From positions 3,156,590 through 3,220,589 of the forward strand of contig JAQFVV010012509.1 of assembly GCA_028023455.1 (NCBI GenBank): a DNA stretch of 64,000 nt, given 5' to 3'. The stretch's first letter is position 1. Every line of letters begins with the position of its first letter. The translations under genes were made by a program, and so were the position numbers. Below the pieces are notes generated by a model. The model made no database searches. It saw only the letters and a list, made by a program, of their open reading frames with translations, and was not told the DNA's origin. The stretch comes from Epiperipatus broadwayi (Eukaryota; Onychophora; Udeonychophora; Euonychophora; Peripatidae). This document shows positions 1 through 13,784 of this stretch, piece after piece.

Positions 1-1490
1 CAAAAGCATCCAGAAACTCGTAAAACTTGAGAAGTTTTGAAACTTTCCTAACAAAAACATAATTCTTCACTCTCAACATTTTGATTACAAATTTTGTCAA
101 TCTATTTAGCAATTTCGATATCTCAATTCAAATCACAAAAAAGTCATTTAGATCTTTTGAGTCAGTAAACATAGTTCAATGAAGGAGATGTCAGCCTGGA
201 ATGTTGGATCAGAAATTTCATCATTTTTCCCCTTCATAGTTCACTATTATTTGATTCATTCTCTGAACAAATACAGCACTTTGGAAAGTAAGTAGATTAA
301 TAAATTTCACTAACTCTTTGTTTATGAAATGATCCCATTTGCAATTAAATAACAGAAATAGCTGTTATATGATCTTTGAATCTTCTCCAAACCATTTGAA
401 TATTAAAAATGGGATGGAAATTATTCAATCATTTCATGGGATATCAAGGCATACAACAAAAATGTATTTTATATCCAAAACAAAATTCACAGCTGCATAA
501 TAATGCAGATAAATTAATGATTCCCAACCTAAGGTATATGTAATTCCCAGGGGTAGATAAGAACCAGAATATTAAGAGCTAAATGGCAAAGAAATTGAAT
601 AAAGGAGGGAAATCAATATAATGTAATTGTTTCTTTTACATAATCTAAGATATAATTGCATGAATTAATTGTATCTTTAAATATATATCTATTGTCTGTT
701 CACTTTATTATTCCATTACTTTTTAATACCATTATAATTCTATTTCAATTGTAATAACTGAAATTATATTTATTACAAATTTTCTAATACGAGAGGTACA
801 ATTTATGGAAATGGGCTTCATGGATATACTCGAGCAAAAGAATACTGCCAATTTATATAAAAACAACACTGTTATAAAATTAATAAATATAATATTTAAG
901 AAAAGATAATTTATATATTAGATGTTAAAACAGTGGCACTATCTGGATTGAAGACACTCTTCCCAAAGAAATAAATTATTAATTTTTTTATCCCACGGTT
1001 ATTAAACGATGAAAATATAACATGATATAAGAAAATTAAATGTGTAATAGGAAAAATCTGATTTCATATTTGAATTTAGCAACAAAAAAAAATTTTAAAC
1101 ACATTTCAAAATTCTTAGGAGAAAATTGGTAACCAAAAATTGGCTTATAAATACAAAAATTATCTTAATATATTGAAAAATTACAACATAGGATTGGAAA
1201 AAAAAACACTTTCAGAATGTAATTGTTTGCAGACATGGGTTATCATTCAGTAAAATGAATCCACAACCTATCTAATGACAATATATTTTTAATTATATAA
1301 ATTATAATTAACACATTTCAAACATACAATTAATTGCAGATGAATATTAATTATAATTTCTAAAAATATAATATGGCATAAGATTAGAAAGAAGTTAAAG
1401 CTTAAGTGAGGGAGATAATTAAGAAATTAAAGCCAAAAAAAAAAAATTACAAATATTTTATTTTTTTAATATGTGTAACGTCATATTTGA
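1..1490. other. AT-rich non-coding DNA, no gene recognised
   Basis: No open frame with protein-like composition, RNA gene or clear repeat border was seen here. The stretch is A+T-rich with short A and T runs. It lies downstream of the last PP1 exon visible in the window, so it is probably intron of that gene. The missing C-terminal PP1 exon was looked for in this stretch and not found. Confidence 0.5.
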
Positions 1491-1499
1491 CATTCAAGC

Positions 1500-3560
1500 A
1501 ACAAAATCCAGAGTTTTGGCAAATTATCCCAAGGCTGATCTAGATGAGAAGTTGAAACCTTGAATCAGATCGCACCTTAGTCTCTTCACCAACACTTCAT
1601 GATTTAATACTCTATGGATGACATATATGAGGCCACACTTTAAGTTCATTAATTCGTGTGCCAGCAGTAGCAAAGGTTGGAGCACAAGACTCGAGAATTA
1701 CAATGACTAATATCATAACTAATATATACACACACCTATGGCTGTTAGATGAATGAGATATTCAAACTTAAGCTAACATGATAAATTTAGAAAATTGGAT
1801 GAATGAAACAAGATGCTGAACATGAATACATTTTATATATATTTATTGGAAGAAATCAATAATAACAATATGGCAATAGTTGTATCAGGTTACATAGCAG
1901 GTGTATAATGATGAACTGATGGGTACAGAATCTCATCTCTATTTGCCCTTTATACATTTTATCAATTAACTATTATTGCCAATTTATTAATTTGGCTATC
2001 TACAGTTAATATGTTGACTTATGCTACGTCATGCCAAGGTTTGCTAAGGTTAAATATACACGAACGACAACATTAAGAATAACTTATTTATTAATATTGC
2101 ATAATGAGCAATAAGTGTGCTCCCTATGCAGATCATTTATATAAACTAGATCTAGTGTTCAGATCAATACTGAACTGAATAATATAAAGGAAGATGAACT
2201 GGCGATTTGCAGCGTAGCTTCCAAGATTACAGCGCTACATAAACAAGGGTTGTGACTCAAATGTGCAGTTATTCATGGGATTCAGTACCAAGTACTCTGT
2301 TCCTGTGGACCGTACGACTTACTATCATAAAATAGAACATTTAGTTCATGTGACCGGAGCAGCTTAATATACAATTCTGGACCCTCGTGTTCCAGTTCTA
2401 AAAGAGAGCTGTATAAATTAGCAGCTTAATATAAAGTTCTGGATTCTCATGTTCCAGTTCTAAAAGAGAGCAGTCCGAACTAAAAATAATGGGGTGGCCC
2501 TTAAAACCAAAACCCATTTTAATAAGAATATAGTAAGGCATAATGGAGAGATGTGCTTCCTAAAGATACATTCACAACATTTTCCAAATAACAAATATAA
2601 ATTAATAAAGTGCTAAATCTTTAGTTTCAATCTGCGAAACTACTATACGCCCGTTCATAAATTAACATACTTAAAACATGCTAAAAAGGGTCAATTAAAA
2701 TGATCTAGTTTACCAATTAATCTATATAGTTTTATGATAATAAACTAAGGAGTAAAGCATATTTGGGACTTAACTAGTTACTCATAATATGCTTCAATAT
2801 CATTCTTGGCTATTATTTAACTACTATAATTATTAAAGATGCAAACCTGAATTATACTAAGCTAAAACATAGAGCTTAACATATATAAAAGTAGGTTTTC
2901 AGATCGTGAGAACATCTAATTGTCACTCTACGGTTATAATGTTAGCAATCTCTGCCCCGAAGGATGGCATAGCATAATTAATAAAATATCAATAAGCAAA
3001 GTAATGAAGGCATATCCACAGATTGAATAAATTAAGAATAATAACTGAGATAGTTATCATGTTTAACAGAAATATTACTAGTTTAACTTTCAATTAGGCA
3101 AGATTTTACAATATTATTATTTTTAAATAAGATCACATTACGAGATTTAATAATTACAAATTTATTACAGAGTTTTAATTATTAAAGTAGACTTTAGTTT
3201 AACAATTTGTGCACATTTATAGTATAGCTAGCTTATAAGAATTATTAAAATGATTTATTACGATTTAGTTAAGAGTTCTGTGAAAGATTTAATTACTGAT
3301 CATCTTGCTGTGGTGGCTTGTATGGCATAGGCACTAACATTCCTGATGGGCTGCTTCATTCTTGGTGGCTTCTATTCTGGACTCCTTCCATCTCCTAGAC
3401 CAATTTTCTCCGCAAGGAAGAAGGCAATGATAGGCCTTCTAGCCTCAGGTCCTCATCATAAATTTGGGCATAGCGCCTGGCTGTATTTGATTTGTAAAAT
3501 GATGAGAGTCAGCTCCTTTTGAATTAAAATTGGGGGTTTTATAGTAAATCTTTCTCACAC
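1500..3560. repeat. Uncharacterised interspersed repeat, related to 54380-56960
   Basis: Base composition is more mixed than in the flanks, and the text resembles the large repeat at 54380-56960. Both contain a phrase of the type TTCRTGTKCCAGCARTAGCAAAG followed by a GAGAC-like stretch. Both also end in a G/T-rich block with repeated GTGGCTT-type words (about 3305-3400 here and 56405-56560 there). No protein could be read in either. It may be a non-autonomous element or a long terminal repeat; borders are approximate and the class is unknown. Confidence 0.35.
2358..2480. repeat. Two-copy tandem repeat of about 62 bp
   Basis: Two adjacent units both start AGCAGCTTAATAT and carry GTTCCAGTTCTAAAAGAGAG near the end. 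They differ at a handful of positions. The repeat sits inside the larger uncharacterised repeat. Confidence 0.8.
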
Positions 3561-3599
3561 TCCTCACAAGCCATTAAGTTGTTTACAATTTTAAGTTTT

Positions 3600-5160
<1,561 letters not shown>

Positions 5161-5234
5161 TTAAATTATTTATAAACATGAGCAAAAAAAAAACATATTT
5201 ATCAACTTAGAATTATGGGTAAAAAAAATCAATA

Positions 5235-6246
5235 GAAATATACTATTTTTTTCAATCATCATTAGGTTTTCAACCATTATTGATCCATTACAGGATGAAA
5301 TCTCTTCAACTTTAGTTTCTCTGATCTTTAACTTCTCTTTTCCATATCACATCAGCAAACTTCTTTATACCATTCATTCATCTCATACATGACTTCTTTC
5401 TGTCTTTTATAAACTCTTGAGATCCAGATTAAGACTTCATTTGTCCATCTTTTATCATCTTTTCTAGCAATATGTCCCTATCAGCTCTATTTCAGGTCTT
5501 TTAATTCTTTCAATAATGCTAGCAATACCTATTTGTTCTCTCATCCACGTATTTCAATTTTAAACCCCTTCTTGTTACTCCTAACACACACACACACACA
5601 CCCCTTAAAATTTTATTCAGTGATCTGAAAGTCTCTATATTGCTCTTCTGTTGTGTCCAAGTCTGTGATCCATAAGTTAAACCTGGTAAAATAAATTTAT
5701 TAAAATCTTTTCACATACATAGTCAGATTTGCTTTTAATATTAATTCCACCAAAAGCATTCCAATCAAGTTTAATTCTATGATAAATTTCATAATCGGCT
5801 CAAGATATTTGTACCTTGTTAATTTCTAATTCATCATTATCAATATTTATTTTCTTCCGAGTAAATTCACTGACCACTACCTTGGTCTTATTTTCATGTG
5901 ATAATTCTTGCAATATTTCCTGAAGCTCTGAAGCATCATTTTCAAATACAGTCACACCATCTACAAAATCTAGATGACTTAAATAATCATGCATTTTTAT
6001 TCCTTTAGTTTCCCATTTTAATCCATAATTACTGAGAAACTTCTGTAAACAATTTAGGAAATATACACCCTGTTGTACAACCTTGTCACTGTTAATCTCA
6101 CTATTGTGGCATTTTGCTAAATATTTATTATATGACAATATCCTGGTCCTACAGTTTGATGATCTAAACCTTTAATCACTGTGGAAATTTTTATAGAATC
6201 AAATGCATTTTCTTAATCTACAAATCCAAAGCATAACGACAATTAA
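5235..6246 (-). pseudogene. RTE-like LINE, C-terminal part of reverse transcriptase and 3' end
   Basis: Minus-strand reading frames, broken by stops and frameshifts, spell the back half of an RTE-type non-LTR retrotransposon. In order: a CFGFVD-ENAFDS block (near 6225-6180, the LCFVDYEKAFDS motif of RTE), then YLSHLDFVDG with ASELQEILQELS (the FADD box and the helix after it, within the open frame 5800-6138), then about 5400-5750 words such as GHIARKDDKRWTNEV near the C-terminus. The FADD catalytic aspartates are altered to FVDG and stops are frequent, so it is dead. A (CA)n run interrupts it near 5585-5600. Upstream coding continues beyond the fold-back insertion at 6247-6687. Confidence 0.8.
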
Positions 6247-6687
6247 CAAATTTTTTCCTAAATAATAGTGCCATCTAGTGTCTTTACATCCAATATCCCC
6301 AGATTTAGTTTCTAGTTTATAACTTTAATCAGTGAGTAGCCTTGGATCTGGGAGCAATGTATCTGGATCTTTGAATCAAACAGAACATCTCTTCAGCATC
6401 CATCTTATCTGCTCAAATTGAAAAAACATCCGTGTGTTTTCAATCTTATAGTTAAGCAAGAAAGTAAAAGATAGATGCTGAAGAAATGGTACATTAGGTC
6501 CAAATATCCAGATCCATTGCTCCCAAATCCAGGTCTCATCATTGATAAAAACCCATAAGCTAGAAGCTCATCTGGGGATATTAGATGGGAAGATACTAGA
6601 TAGGGATTATGATGTACTACATTCTAGCATCAATTGGTTACTTAGTTTGCATATGGTGGCACTATTATTATGTAGAAATTTTTTTAC
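6247..6687. mobile_element. Fold-back (inverted-repeat) element nested in the LINE
   Basis: The two arms are diverged inverted copies: AATAGTGCCA-type sequence and TCCAATATCCCCAGAT on the left reappear reversed as ATCTGGGGATATTAGAT and TGGCACTATTAT on the right. A smaller inner hairpin (CTTCAGCATC near 6393 against GATGCTGAAG near 6473) sits at the centre. It belongs to the same family as the better preserved palindrome at 12599-12936. LINE reverse transcriptase text occurs on both sides, so the element inserted into the LINE. No transposase is present; class unknown. Confidence 0.75.
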
Positions 6688-6699
6688 TATTTTAACAGT

Positions 6700-7190
6700 T
6701 TGTACAAGAATAAAGAAAAGAGATCATGCAATGCTTTAATGGTATAATAACAATCCATATTCATTAGTTCTTCCTATAACTTTTTTCAATACTTGGATAT
6801 GATAAATTACGCTAAAACAACTTTTAAAAAAATCCAGCTTGTTTTTTTAGTTAAAATCCAAAGTTTGCTGTAGATGAGATTTAATTATCTTGCTAAAAAT
6901 TTTGCATAGAACTAACAGAAAATTGATAGATCTACATATAATATCTTCATTATCACCTTTCTTAAATATCAATATTTATTGGGTTCTTTCAATAGGCACA
7001 TTTTTCTCATTTGGACATTTGAAATGTACATTTGCTAACAATTTTTCTATTTCTTCACATACTTCTTTTACAATAACAATGACAATTCCATCATTTCTTG
7101 AATCTTTTCCCTTCTTCATTGAAACAGGGCTGAGTTTGCTCCCTGTTTCAAAAAGTAAGCTTGCCTATATATGCGTCAATATAGCCCGAT
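6700..7190 (-). pseudogene. RTE-like LINE, N-terminal part of reverse transcriptase
   Basis: Reading the minus strand gives FKKGDNEDI followed by CRSINFLLVLCKILARSLN, which fits the FKKGDxxxxxNYRPISLLxxLYKIFAR block that opens the reverse transcriptase of RTE-type LINEs. After it come a KLWIL-KKTSW segment and an EELMNMD stretch, close to the EQAGFR and NEY blocks. Several in-frame stops are present. It joins the 5235-6246 segment once the fold-back insertion is ignored. Confidence 0.75.
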
Positions 7191-7544
7191 TAATTAAACT
7201 TATTTCTTTTTCATATTTATATTTCCTTTTAGTATATAAATTTATAATTCTAAATAGGGATTTAAAAAGGTTAAAATAAACAGAAGGGGGGGGGAGGTAT
7301 GTGTGCTTGTTTGTTTTTTTGAAAACGTATGTATATATTTTGCTGGATAGAATAATAAAAAAAAAAGTATAAATGCAGTTATGGAAATATACTTTATTTT
7401 TCAAGATGGAAACTTTTCAATTTCATTTTTGTAAAAGTTAAATGGAAAAAAGATATCACAAATAACTTGATCGATATCTAAGGAATTTAATTAGTGAGAT
7501 TTAAGTTTGGATCCGAAAGAATTTCGATGAAAACAAAAGAACAA

Positions 7545-7905
7545 AATTAGATTCGGAGGTGCGAAAAGTTTTTGTTCAAAAAGAGTCCGGATTTTTGAGC
7601 TGCAGAACTTGCTAAAAAGATTCATTCTATTGCTGATTTTTGTAAGGAATGCTGCGAGAGAGATTTGTGGAGAGAAATGGAGGGTAGAATGGTGGGCAAG
7701 CTGGCTTAAGAAAGCGTAAGCATGCCAGGGCTTTTACAATCCTGCCCCCGAAGACACTGAAGTTGCTACTGCGTACGCAAATATTGTAAATGGAAACCAG
7801 TCACTCCGACACCAAGATCAAGCTCCAACAATAGTAGCAGGACAAAAACCAATAAAACAGATCGAACTGCCGAAATCACCTATGTCGAATGCAATACACA
7901 TTGGA
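7545..7905. other. GC-richer patch of unknown origin
   Basis: Base composition jumps well above the surroundings. On the plus strand one frame reads AAELAKKIHSIADFCKECCE and continues as ...RDLWREMEGRMVGKLA before a stop; a second frame then reads PAPEDTEVATAYANIVNGNQ onward for about 60 codons. This looks like a decayed coding sequence with a frameshift, but I do not recognise the family. It could be a transposon gag-like region, a processed pseudogene, or linker of the neighbouring LINE. Confidence 0.4.
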
Positions 7906-8849
7906 AAGAAGTATTTTAATTTTAGTTTTCCATGAGGAAGAAAGAAAAAGGTAATGTGCACATTTACCACCTATATTCGTATAATAGTTCAAATGATAGT
8001 GTGTTTTTAACTACACATAATAAACTGCCCACATGAACATTATTTATTAACTCTTCTGAACTTTAAAATTGATTTTTTTTATTATTATTGTGGATCCGGA
8101 TGAATCAGACATTGTTTTCCTGTTTATTTTCATTTTCTATTGCATTTTATACAGTTCTATGCAGTGTATGTTTATGCATGCGATTCTCACCATTTTGAGC
8201 ACAAAAACAAAAAGAGTCATATAAATAATATAGAAATTAAAAGCTATACGATTAAAGTAAAATGAAACTTACGTATATTTGTGTTATTTCTTTAATTTTG
8301 AGTTAGTTAGATTATTAGATTTAGAAACTAATGTAATGGCTTGGATTGAAGAGCGTCTTGTATAATATAATCCCCCGTATATTCCCACGATTAAATAATC
8401 ACCCGCCCTGAGTAGAGCTAGTCAATGGCACTTCCATATTGTATTCCTGCTCTCCCAGCATAATTCTTATAGTAATATAGGATTGGCGCTTGAGGTCATA
8501 AATTGATGCTCATAAATATGCTGGGCGATAAATGGAATAATTTTCAAAATACTTTAAAGAATAAATATATTTTTTTTAAACATACACATATACGTATATT
8601 GTTATATACATACACACAATCTACAAATGGTTTTATATATGCGTAAGATATATATGGAAAACCGCAAAATCACGTTACATCATAGATTTAGTTGCATGTC
8701 TCACTTCATTTAAAAGGCTGGACAATTCAGAAGATGTAGTAAGTGGGGATAGAGGATAGTGAAGTATATAATTCTTTATAGAATTCTTCCACACATTTCA
8801 TGAAGTAGACTTTTTTAAGAAATAGATCCATCCTTTCTCTTTATTGCAG

Positions 8850-10085
8850 AAACAAATTTTCTATTGTTTTACACTTTTGAGACTTATTTCTCTTCTACAG
8901 CTTTCCTAATTCACAATTGTATCATTATTATATATTTTCATATTCTGTTTTTTCTTCAGGCACTGTATTGTCTCAATATAAAATTTACTGATATGTTGCT
9001 GTTTTTTTGTATCACCTATCTTTCTCTGACAGTTCTTAATTCTGTAACAGTTATTCAAATCTGAACAATGTTCAAAATCTATTAATATTTAAAATAGTTT
9101 AAATCCATTCAAATGTTTCTGAAGGTGAGGAATAGCAAATTATGACTACTGTTTTTCTCAATTTTTGCCTCTAGTTTTGCATTAACACATTTTTACAATC
9201 TAGAAATACAGATTTTTTGTTATATTCAAAATATAACCTAATTCTGCAGCTGTTCATTCATTTAGATGCTTTCATATCCATTTTTATTAGCATTTTTCTC
9301 AAAGTAAGAATTCCTAATATACATTTTTCTGTGAATTCTACAAGTCTATGTCCTCTCTCCTTTCTATCACTACAAAACAATTTTATCTACAGCACTTTCA
9401 TCTTTCAATCATTTAACTATTCTAGTAATAAAAGCTCCCGTGACAAATTTTAAAATGTTTGATCTCATCAATTTATTTTGTACATCCATATAAAAATCCT
9501 CTATTTCATCACAAGAACATATTGGGCATAAACCAGAATTATCTGCATTTGATATTTCCCATTCTGTCTAATATACAATCAATCTTCCCACTTATGCTTC
9601 CAATACTGTATCTTTATAATAAAATATGTGCCCACTTTTTAAATCAATTATCTCTCATTTTTTCCTCTAACTTCACAAAGTCGAATAATGTCTCATTTAA
9701 TAGTTCTTATTCCAATTTATGCAATCTTCCTCCACTTGGAAATGATCTGCAGTTTTAAGTACCTAAATAAAAAAGTTGTCATCAAATGGCCAGACTGAAT
9801 TCTTAGCACTCTCCACTTTTGGCAACCAACCGTTGGCCTTCTGAGAATAAGAGCTAGAATTAAGTTTTGTCATCACTGTAAATATCTATTAAAAAAAAAA
9901 GTTCATTCACATACAAACAATTGATATATCAGTTAAGAACTATCAGGCATGTTGATGAATAGCCCACCTGGGTTTATTTACCATATGAATAATCATATAA
10001 TAATAGCTGTAATAACGAGTATGGAAGGACATTAGGAATTTGCCCTACTCAGTTCCTTTAAGGCCTCAAAGATTCTCAGTTAAAA
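8850..10085 (-). pseudogene. RTE-like LINE, endonuclease domain and 5' region
   Basis: On the minus strand the segment 9440-9217 reads RGHRLVEFTEK, then NSYFEKNANKK after frame repair, then a WKH-like stretch. This matches the apurinic-endonuclease-like domain of RTE LINEs (consensus ERLIEFAEEHKLxIxNTxFxxxxxxxWTWxSP) and the parallel copy at 13060-13620. Its 5' flank (about 9950-10085) is shared with that second copy, including a GGAATTTGCCCT word. Stops and small indels are frequent. Orientation and order (endonuclease, then reverse transcriptase at 7190-5235) fit one LINE of about 4.8 kb including later insertions. Confidence 0.7.
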
Positions 10086-10861
10086 GCAAACTCCTTTCTG
10101 CAGCCAATTTTTTTAATAAAAATTAATTAAATCATCTTTAAATTTATATAAGCAATCATCATTCATTAGATTTTACAAAATGATACATATGTAATGTTTT
10201 TATTGTATATAGTTCAAATCTATGTGTCAATGACATTTAAGAAATCATAAGATATTTTCTTGCGGTATGGGAAAACTTTTCAATACTTGATTTCAATCTA
10301 CTGCAACATTCTATTAGTCATTGCAACATTGATTTTTGATAAATAAAAGAAAATAGTTTAAGTTTCATTGCGACAAATACTTAAAACAATATTAAAAATC
10401 TGCTGTGCATTTTATATTATTTAATGAGATTTCAATTTCTGGGGCAATGTAATCTGCCCCCAAAATTCTGAACTTTATATGTAAAAGAAAAATAAATATT
10501 TTATTTCAAAGCCTTCATCAATGGTGAATATTAATATAATTTGCAACAGAATATGCCAAGCTGAGAAATATTTTGTTCAAATGTTGTTTTTTTAAGATGA
10601 AATTACTGATTTCAAGAAACAATAAAAAATATTAGTATTAAAAATTGCAGATAAATAAAACAATTAAGTTTAAATTATCAAATTACTTATGGTTAAATAT
10701 AAAATTAGAATATTAATTTTTTAAAAAGCAATAACTTTCTAATAAAATAAATTTAGAATTCTCACTTATTGTAATGCCCTATATTGTATCATCAGTACCA
10801 GAAATCTTGTATTAGCACATCTAAAATGCTAAGTAAACATTTTTTTTTTCCCCATATGTCA

Positions 10862-10950
10862 TAGCACCAGCCGGGAGGCAAACTCGCAACAACCGCCTGT
10901 AAACAACTGCTTGCTTGCAAGGCAGCTGCGCTGACCTCTCAGCTAACAAA
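10862..10950 (-). mobile_element. tRNA-derived SINE, degenerate copy
   Basis: On the minus strand it shows GAGAGGTCAGCGCAG (A-box region), TGCCTTGCAAGCAAGCAG (anticodon-arm-like hairpin) and a decayed GGGTTCGCGTCCC arm, followed by GGTGCTATGAC and an A-rich tail. It is the same family as 18922-19004, where the cloverleaf is best kept. Confidence 0.8.
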
Positions 10951-11370
10951 TTTTGTGCTGGAAAAGCCTACTTTTAATATGTTTTCTTTACCCAATTAAA
11001 AATGTTTTTTATGCAAATGTGGGTGGAGATCTCAAGTTAGTTGATTATAGGAAATTATGATTCAAAAATCTGAATATCAATTTTGAAACCCTGAAAGATT
11101 AAATTGAAATAGGTAATAAACAGTTGCTATATAATTATTTATATATATTGTATATATTACTAAAAAACATATCCATCATTTTTAATCATTATTGATCTAT
11201 TGTCCTGCAAAAACCTCCAACATTTTCCCAGAATTACTTCAAAAAATTCCTTAATTCATCTATCCATTTTGCATGTTTTCTTTTAAATTCTAATGACATT
11301 CAGTTTAGAACTTAAGATACTTGATAAATGAAAGATTAAAAATTTACAGAATCAATAAAGATATACTTAC

Positions 11371-11475
11371 CACCATGGCAGCAAAATATTTTTTCATCTA
11401 AAATTGCTGCTACAGGTAGACAATTGAAACAATCTGTAAATGTTTTCCATAATTTAATATTATACCGTCTTTTAC
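11371..11475 (-). CDS. PPP1C: Protein phosphatase 1 catalytic subunit, exon with CCHGG motif
   Basis: This 105-bp exon encodes [18 protein letters not shown], then [10 protein letters not shown] and IFCCHGG, the central part of the PP1 catalytic core. The HGG histidine is one of the conserved metal ligands (His173 in mammalian PP1). The exon starts in phase 1 after acceptor AG at 11476-11477 and ends in phase 1 before a GTAAGT donor at 11365-11370. Its length equals that remembered for the vertebrate exon. One mild departure is AAILDEK instead of the usual AAIVDEK. Intron to the next exon (5091-11370) is 6280 bp. Confidence 0.96.
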
Positions 11476-12006
11476 CTGAATTAATAAAAAAATAAAAATA
11501 AATATAGACCAAATGAACATTAAACTTTACTGCTATTCTTTTTAATAAATAACATTGATAATTTACAAAAAAAAAATTACTACCAGACAATATTTTTTAA
11601 AAATAAAATTATTAATTTATAAACCAGACAAAAATCTTTAGGCATAATATATCCAGCTGGAGCATTAAAAAGTTTTACATTTTCAACGAGTGATCTATGT
11701 TGAAATATATAATATTCCCAATCTCCACCATATTTGTAATTGAAAAAATTAATAAAGAAATTTTAATTTTTTTTACTTACATGTGCAATGTATATATATA
11801 ATCCATATGTGTTATAAAAAAGATCTATTATATGTTTCATGTATTTCAGTATCTGTGGCATGGTTTGGAATCAAATGGTCATTCTAATTAGTTTTACAAT
11901 GATTATACAAACCAATCAATAAATAACAATATTGTAATATAATCTTAAATAATTTCTCTTCCTCTTTCCTTCTTTATTTTTGCTTTTTTTTATATATATA
12001 TATATA

Positions 12007-12200
12007 ACATATAATAACAACATTCCACTCTTCTTACACTTTAAAGCAAAATATATTTATTAATTTTACAGTTTCGACTGTTCTTAGCAGTCTTCTTCAG
12101 ATCTTATTATCTACTTTCCTAGGAACAGTCGAAGCTGTAAAATTAATAAATATATTTTGCTTTAAAGTGTAAGAAGAGTGGAATGTTGTTATTATATGTT
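12007..12200. repeat. Near-perfect palindrome with hammerhead-like core (solo pseudo-LTR pair)
   Basis: The left arm from AACATATAATAACAACATTC to about 12085 is matched almost base for base by the right arm (about 12121-12200) in reverse complement. Between them lies a short AT-rich loop. On the minus strand the left arm contains CTGAAGA, then a stem GACTG..CAGTC, then GAAAC (12069-12101). That order is the hammerhead core and is typical of the pseudo-LTRs of Penelope-like elements. No coding sequence remains. It is probably a remnant of an inverted PLE pair, but this is inferred. Confidence 0.65.
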
Positions 12201-12598
12201 AAACTACAATATATTCACATATGTCGTACATTGATTTTTTAAACTATTTAATATTTTCTAATGCTATTTTTTTTTTACTTCTTCCAATAAAGGCAATTCT
12301 TTTATTAGTCAGGATTTATCAACTTTATAATGTAAAAATCTGACTCTCCGATGTAAACCATGCTCAAGTTGTCCATAAAATATTTTTTAAAAAGTTTTAA
12401 GTAATCATTTGTTTGCCATGCTCTAGCCTTCAAATTCTTGTTATTGTATATTCAGAATATTAAACATTTCAATTAAAAATAGATGTTAATTACCTTAATA
12501 AGATTTCCCTTCATTCCAAAATTAACCCAACTGAAAGCAAACATAAGTAATACTAAACATCACATGATCACCATCTCTATACTAGCACAATTGTTGTA

Positions 12599-12936
12599 AA
12601 CAAAGGCAAAACTCTCCATACAGTAGTGCCACCCTGTACCAAACAGAGTAATCAATGGATGTCAGAAGGCTTGTGCATAAAACCCCTATCTAGTGCCTAC
12701 TTATTCAATATCCCCAGACTAGTTTCTGGCTTGTGGCCATCATCAGTGAGGAGCCTTGGATCTGAGAGCACTGCACCTAGATCTTAGGATGATGGCCACA
12801 AGCCAGAAACTAGTCTGGGGATATTGGATGAGTAGGCACTAGATAGGGATTTTATGCACAAACCTTCTGGCATCCATTGATTACTCTATTTGGCACAGGG
12901 TGGCACTACTGTATGGAGAGTTTTGCCTTTGTTTAT
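12599..12936. mobile_element. Fold-back element, almost perfect 340-bp palindrome
   Basis: The outer arm AAACAAAGGCAAAACTCTCC (12599 on) returns as its reverse complement ending near 12936. The match continues inward through CAGTAGTGCCACCCTGT, ATCAATGGATG, CTAGTGCCTACT and CCCCAGACTAGTTTCTGGCT. Only about 55 bases at the centre are unpaired. No open frame is present. It is the best preserved member of the family that also disrupts the LINE at 6247-6687. Long, gap-free arms suggest either a young insertion or arm homogenisation. Confidence 0.85.
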
Positions 12937-13059
12937 AAGTAATACTACTGATGAAAGAATTTATATTATTTTAAAATCTTTGGAGAAAATGCAAGTCAGA
13001 ATTGAACATCCATAGTTTTTTTGACTGAAGATTATATCATGTTTACTTATACTTCTTCC

Positions 13060-13620
13060 AAAGATGATATGCACTTTTAGTCTATCAATTCAAGAACAAA
13101 TATTATACATGTATATAAAACAAAATATAATACAATTCTGCTGTACCTTCATTTGGATGCTTCCATGTCCATTTCTTTTTAACATTTTTCTCAAAAAAAG
13201 AATTCATAATATAAAGTTTTTCTTTTTCTGCAAATTCCACAAGTCTATTACCATAACCAAAATTACCTACAACACTTTAATCTTTCATTTGTACCAATTT
13301 TAGCATTAAAATGTTGTTTACTCTGCATTTGGTATCTGTTATTAAGTTGTCCAATACACCATCAATCTCTACAATGTTGTTCTTCCACTTTTATTTATAA
13401 TGAATCCTACTCCACTTGTATTTCCAATATTTGTGCCTTTAGATTGGAGTACATATCCACTTTAAATTAATTGTCTCTTCGCACATACATTCATTTTGCG
13501 TGTTGGTGAGCAGCCCATCCATGTTCATATACTATATGAATAATCACATAGCAATAACAAGAAAGTATGGAATGGACATTAGGAATTTGCCCTGCATGGT
13601 TCCTTTAAGAAGGGAAATCA
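13060..13620 (-). pseudogene. RTE-like LINE, truncated endonuclease copy
   Basis: Minus-strand frames read HFNAKIGTNER, then GNRLVEFAEKEKLYIMNSFF and EKNVKKKWTWKHPNEGTAEL. This is the endonuclease domain of RTE LINEs, in which the usual GDFNAKIG begins with an aspartate that is a histidine here. The 5' part (13480-13620) is the same as the flank of the copy at 8850-10085. No reverse transcriptase follows, so this is a fragment. In-frame stops and frameshifts separate the blocks. Confidence 0.8.
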
Positions 13621-13784
13621 AAGAAATTAATGACGATTTAAAAATAATTAGATAGTAAAATGAAAGATATGAGATTGAAAATATTCATATAAATTACTAA
13701 TTTGAATAGGTTTAAAGATAATTGATCCGTCAATTCAAAATCAAGATTAGAAATATAATGTTATAAAAATTGAAACAGCATGTC

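Noticed and set aside
3300-3500. Possible C-terminal PP1 exon
   Set aside because: Neither strand gives the expected VVEDGYEFF or NYCGEFDNAG words; the block resembles the repeat end near 56400-56560 instead.
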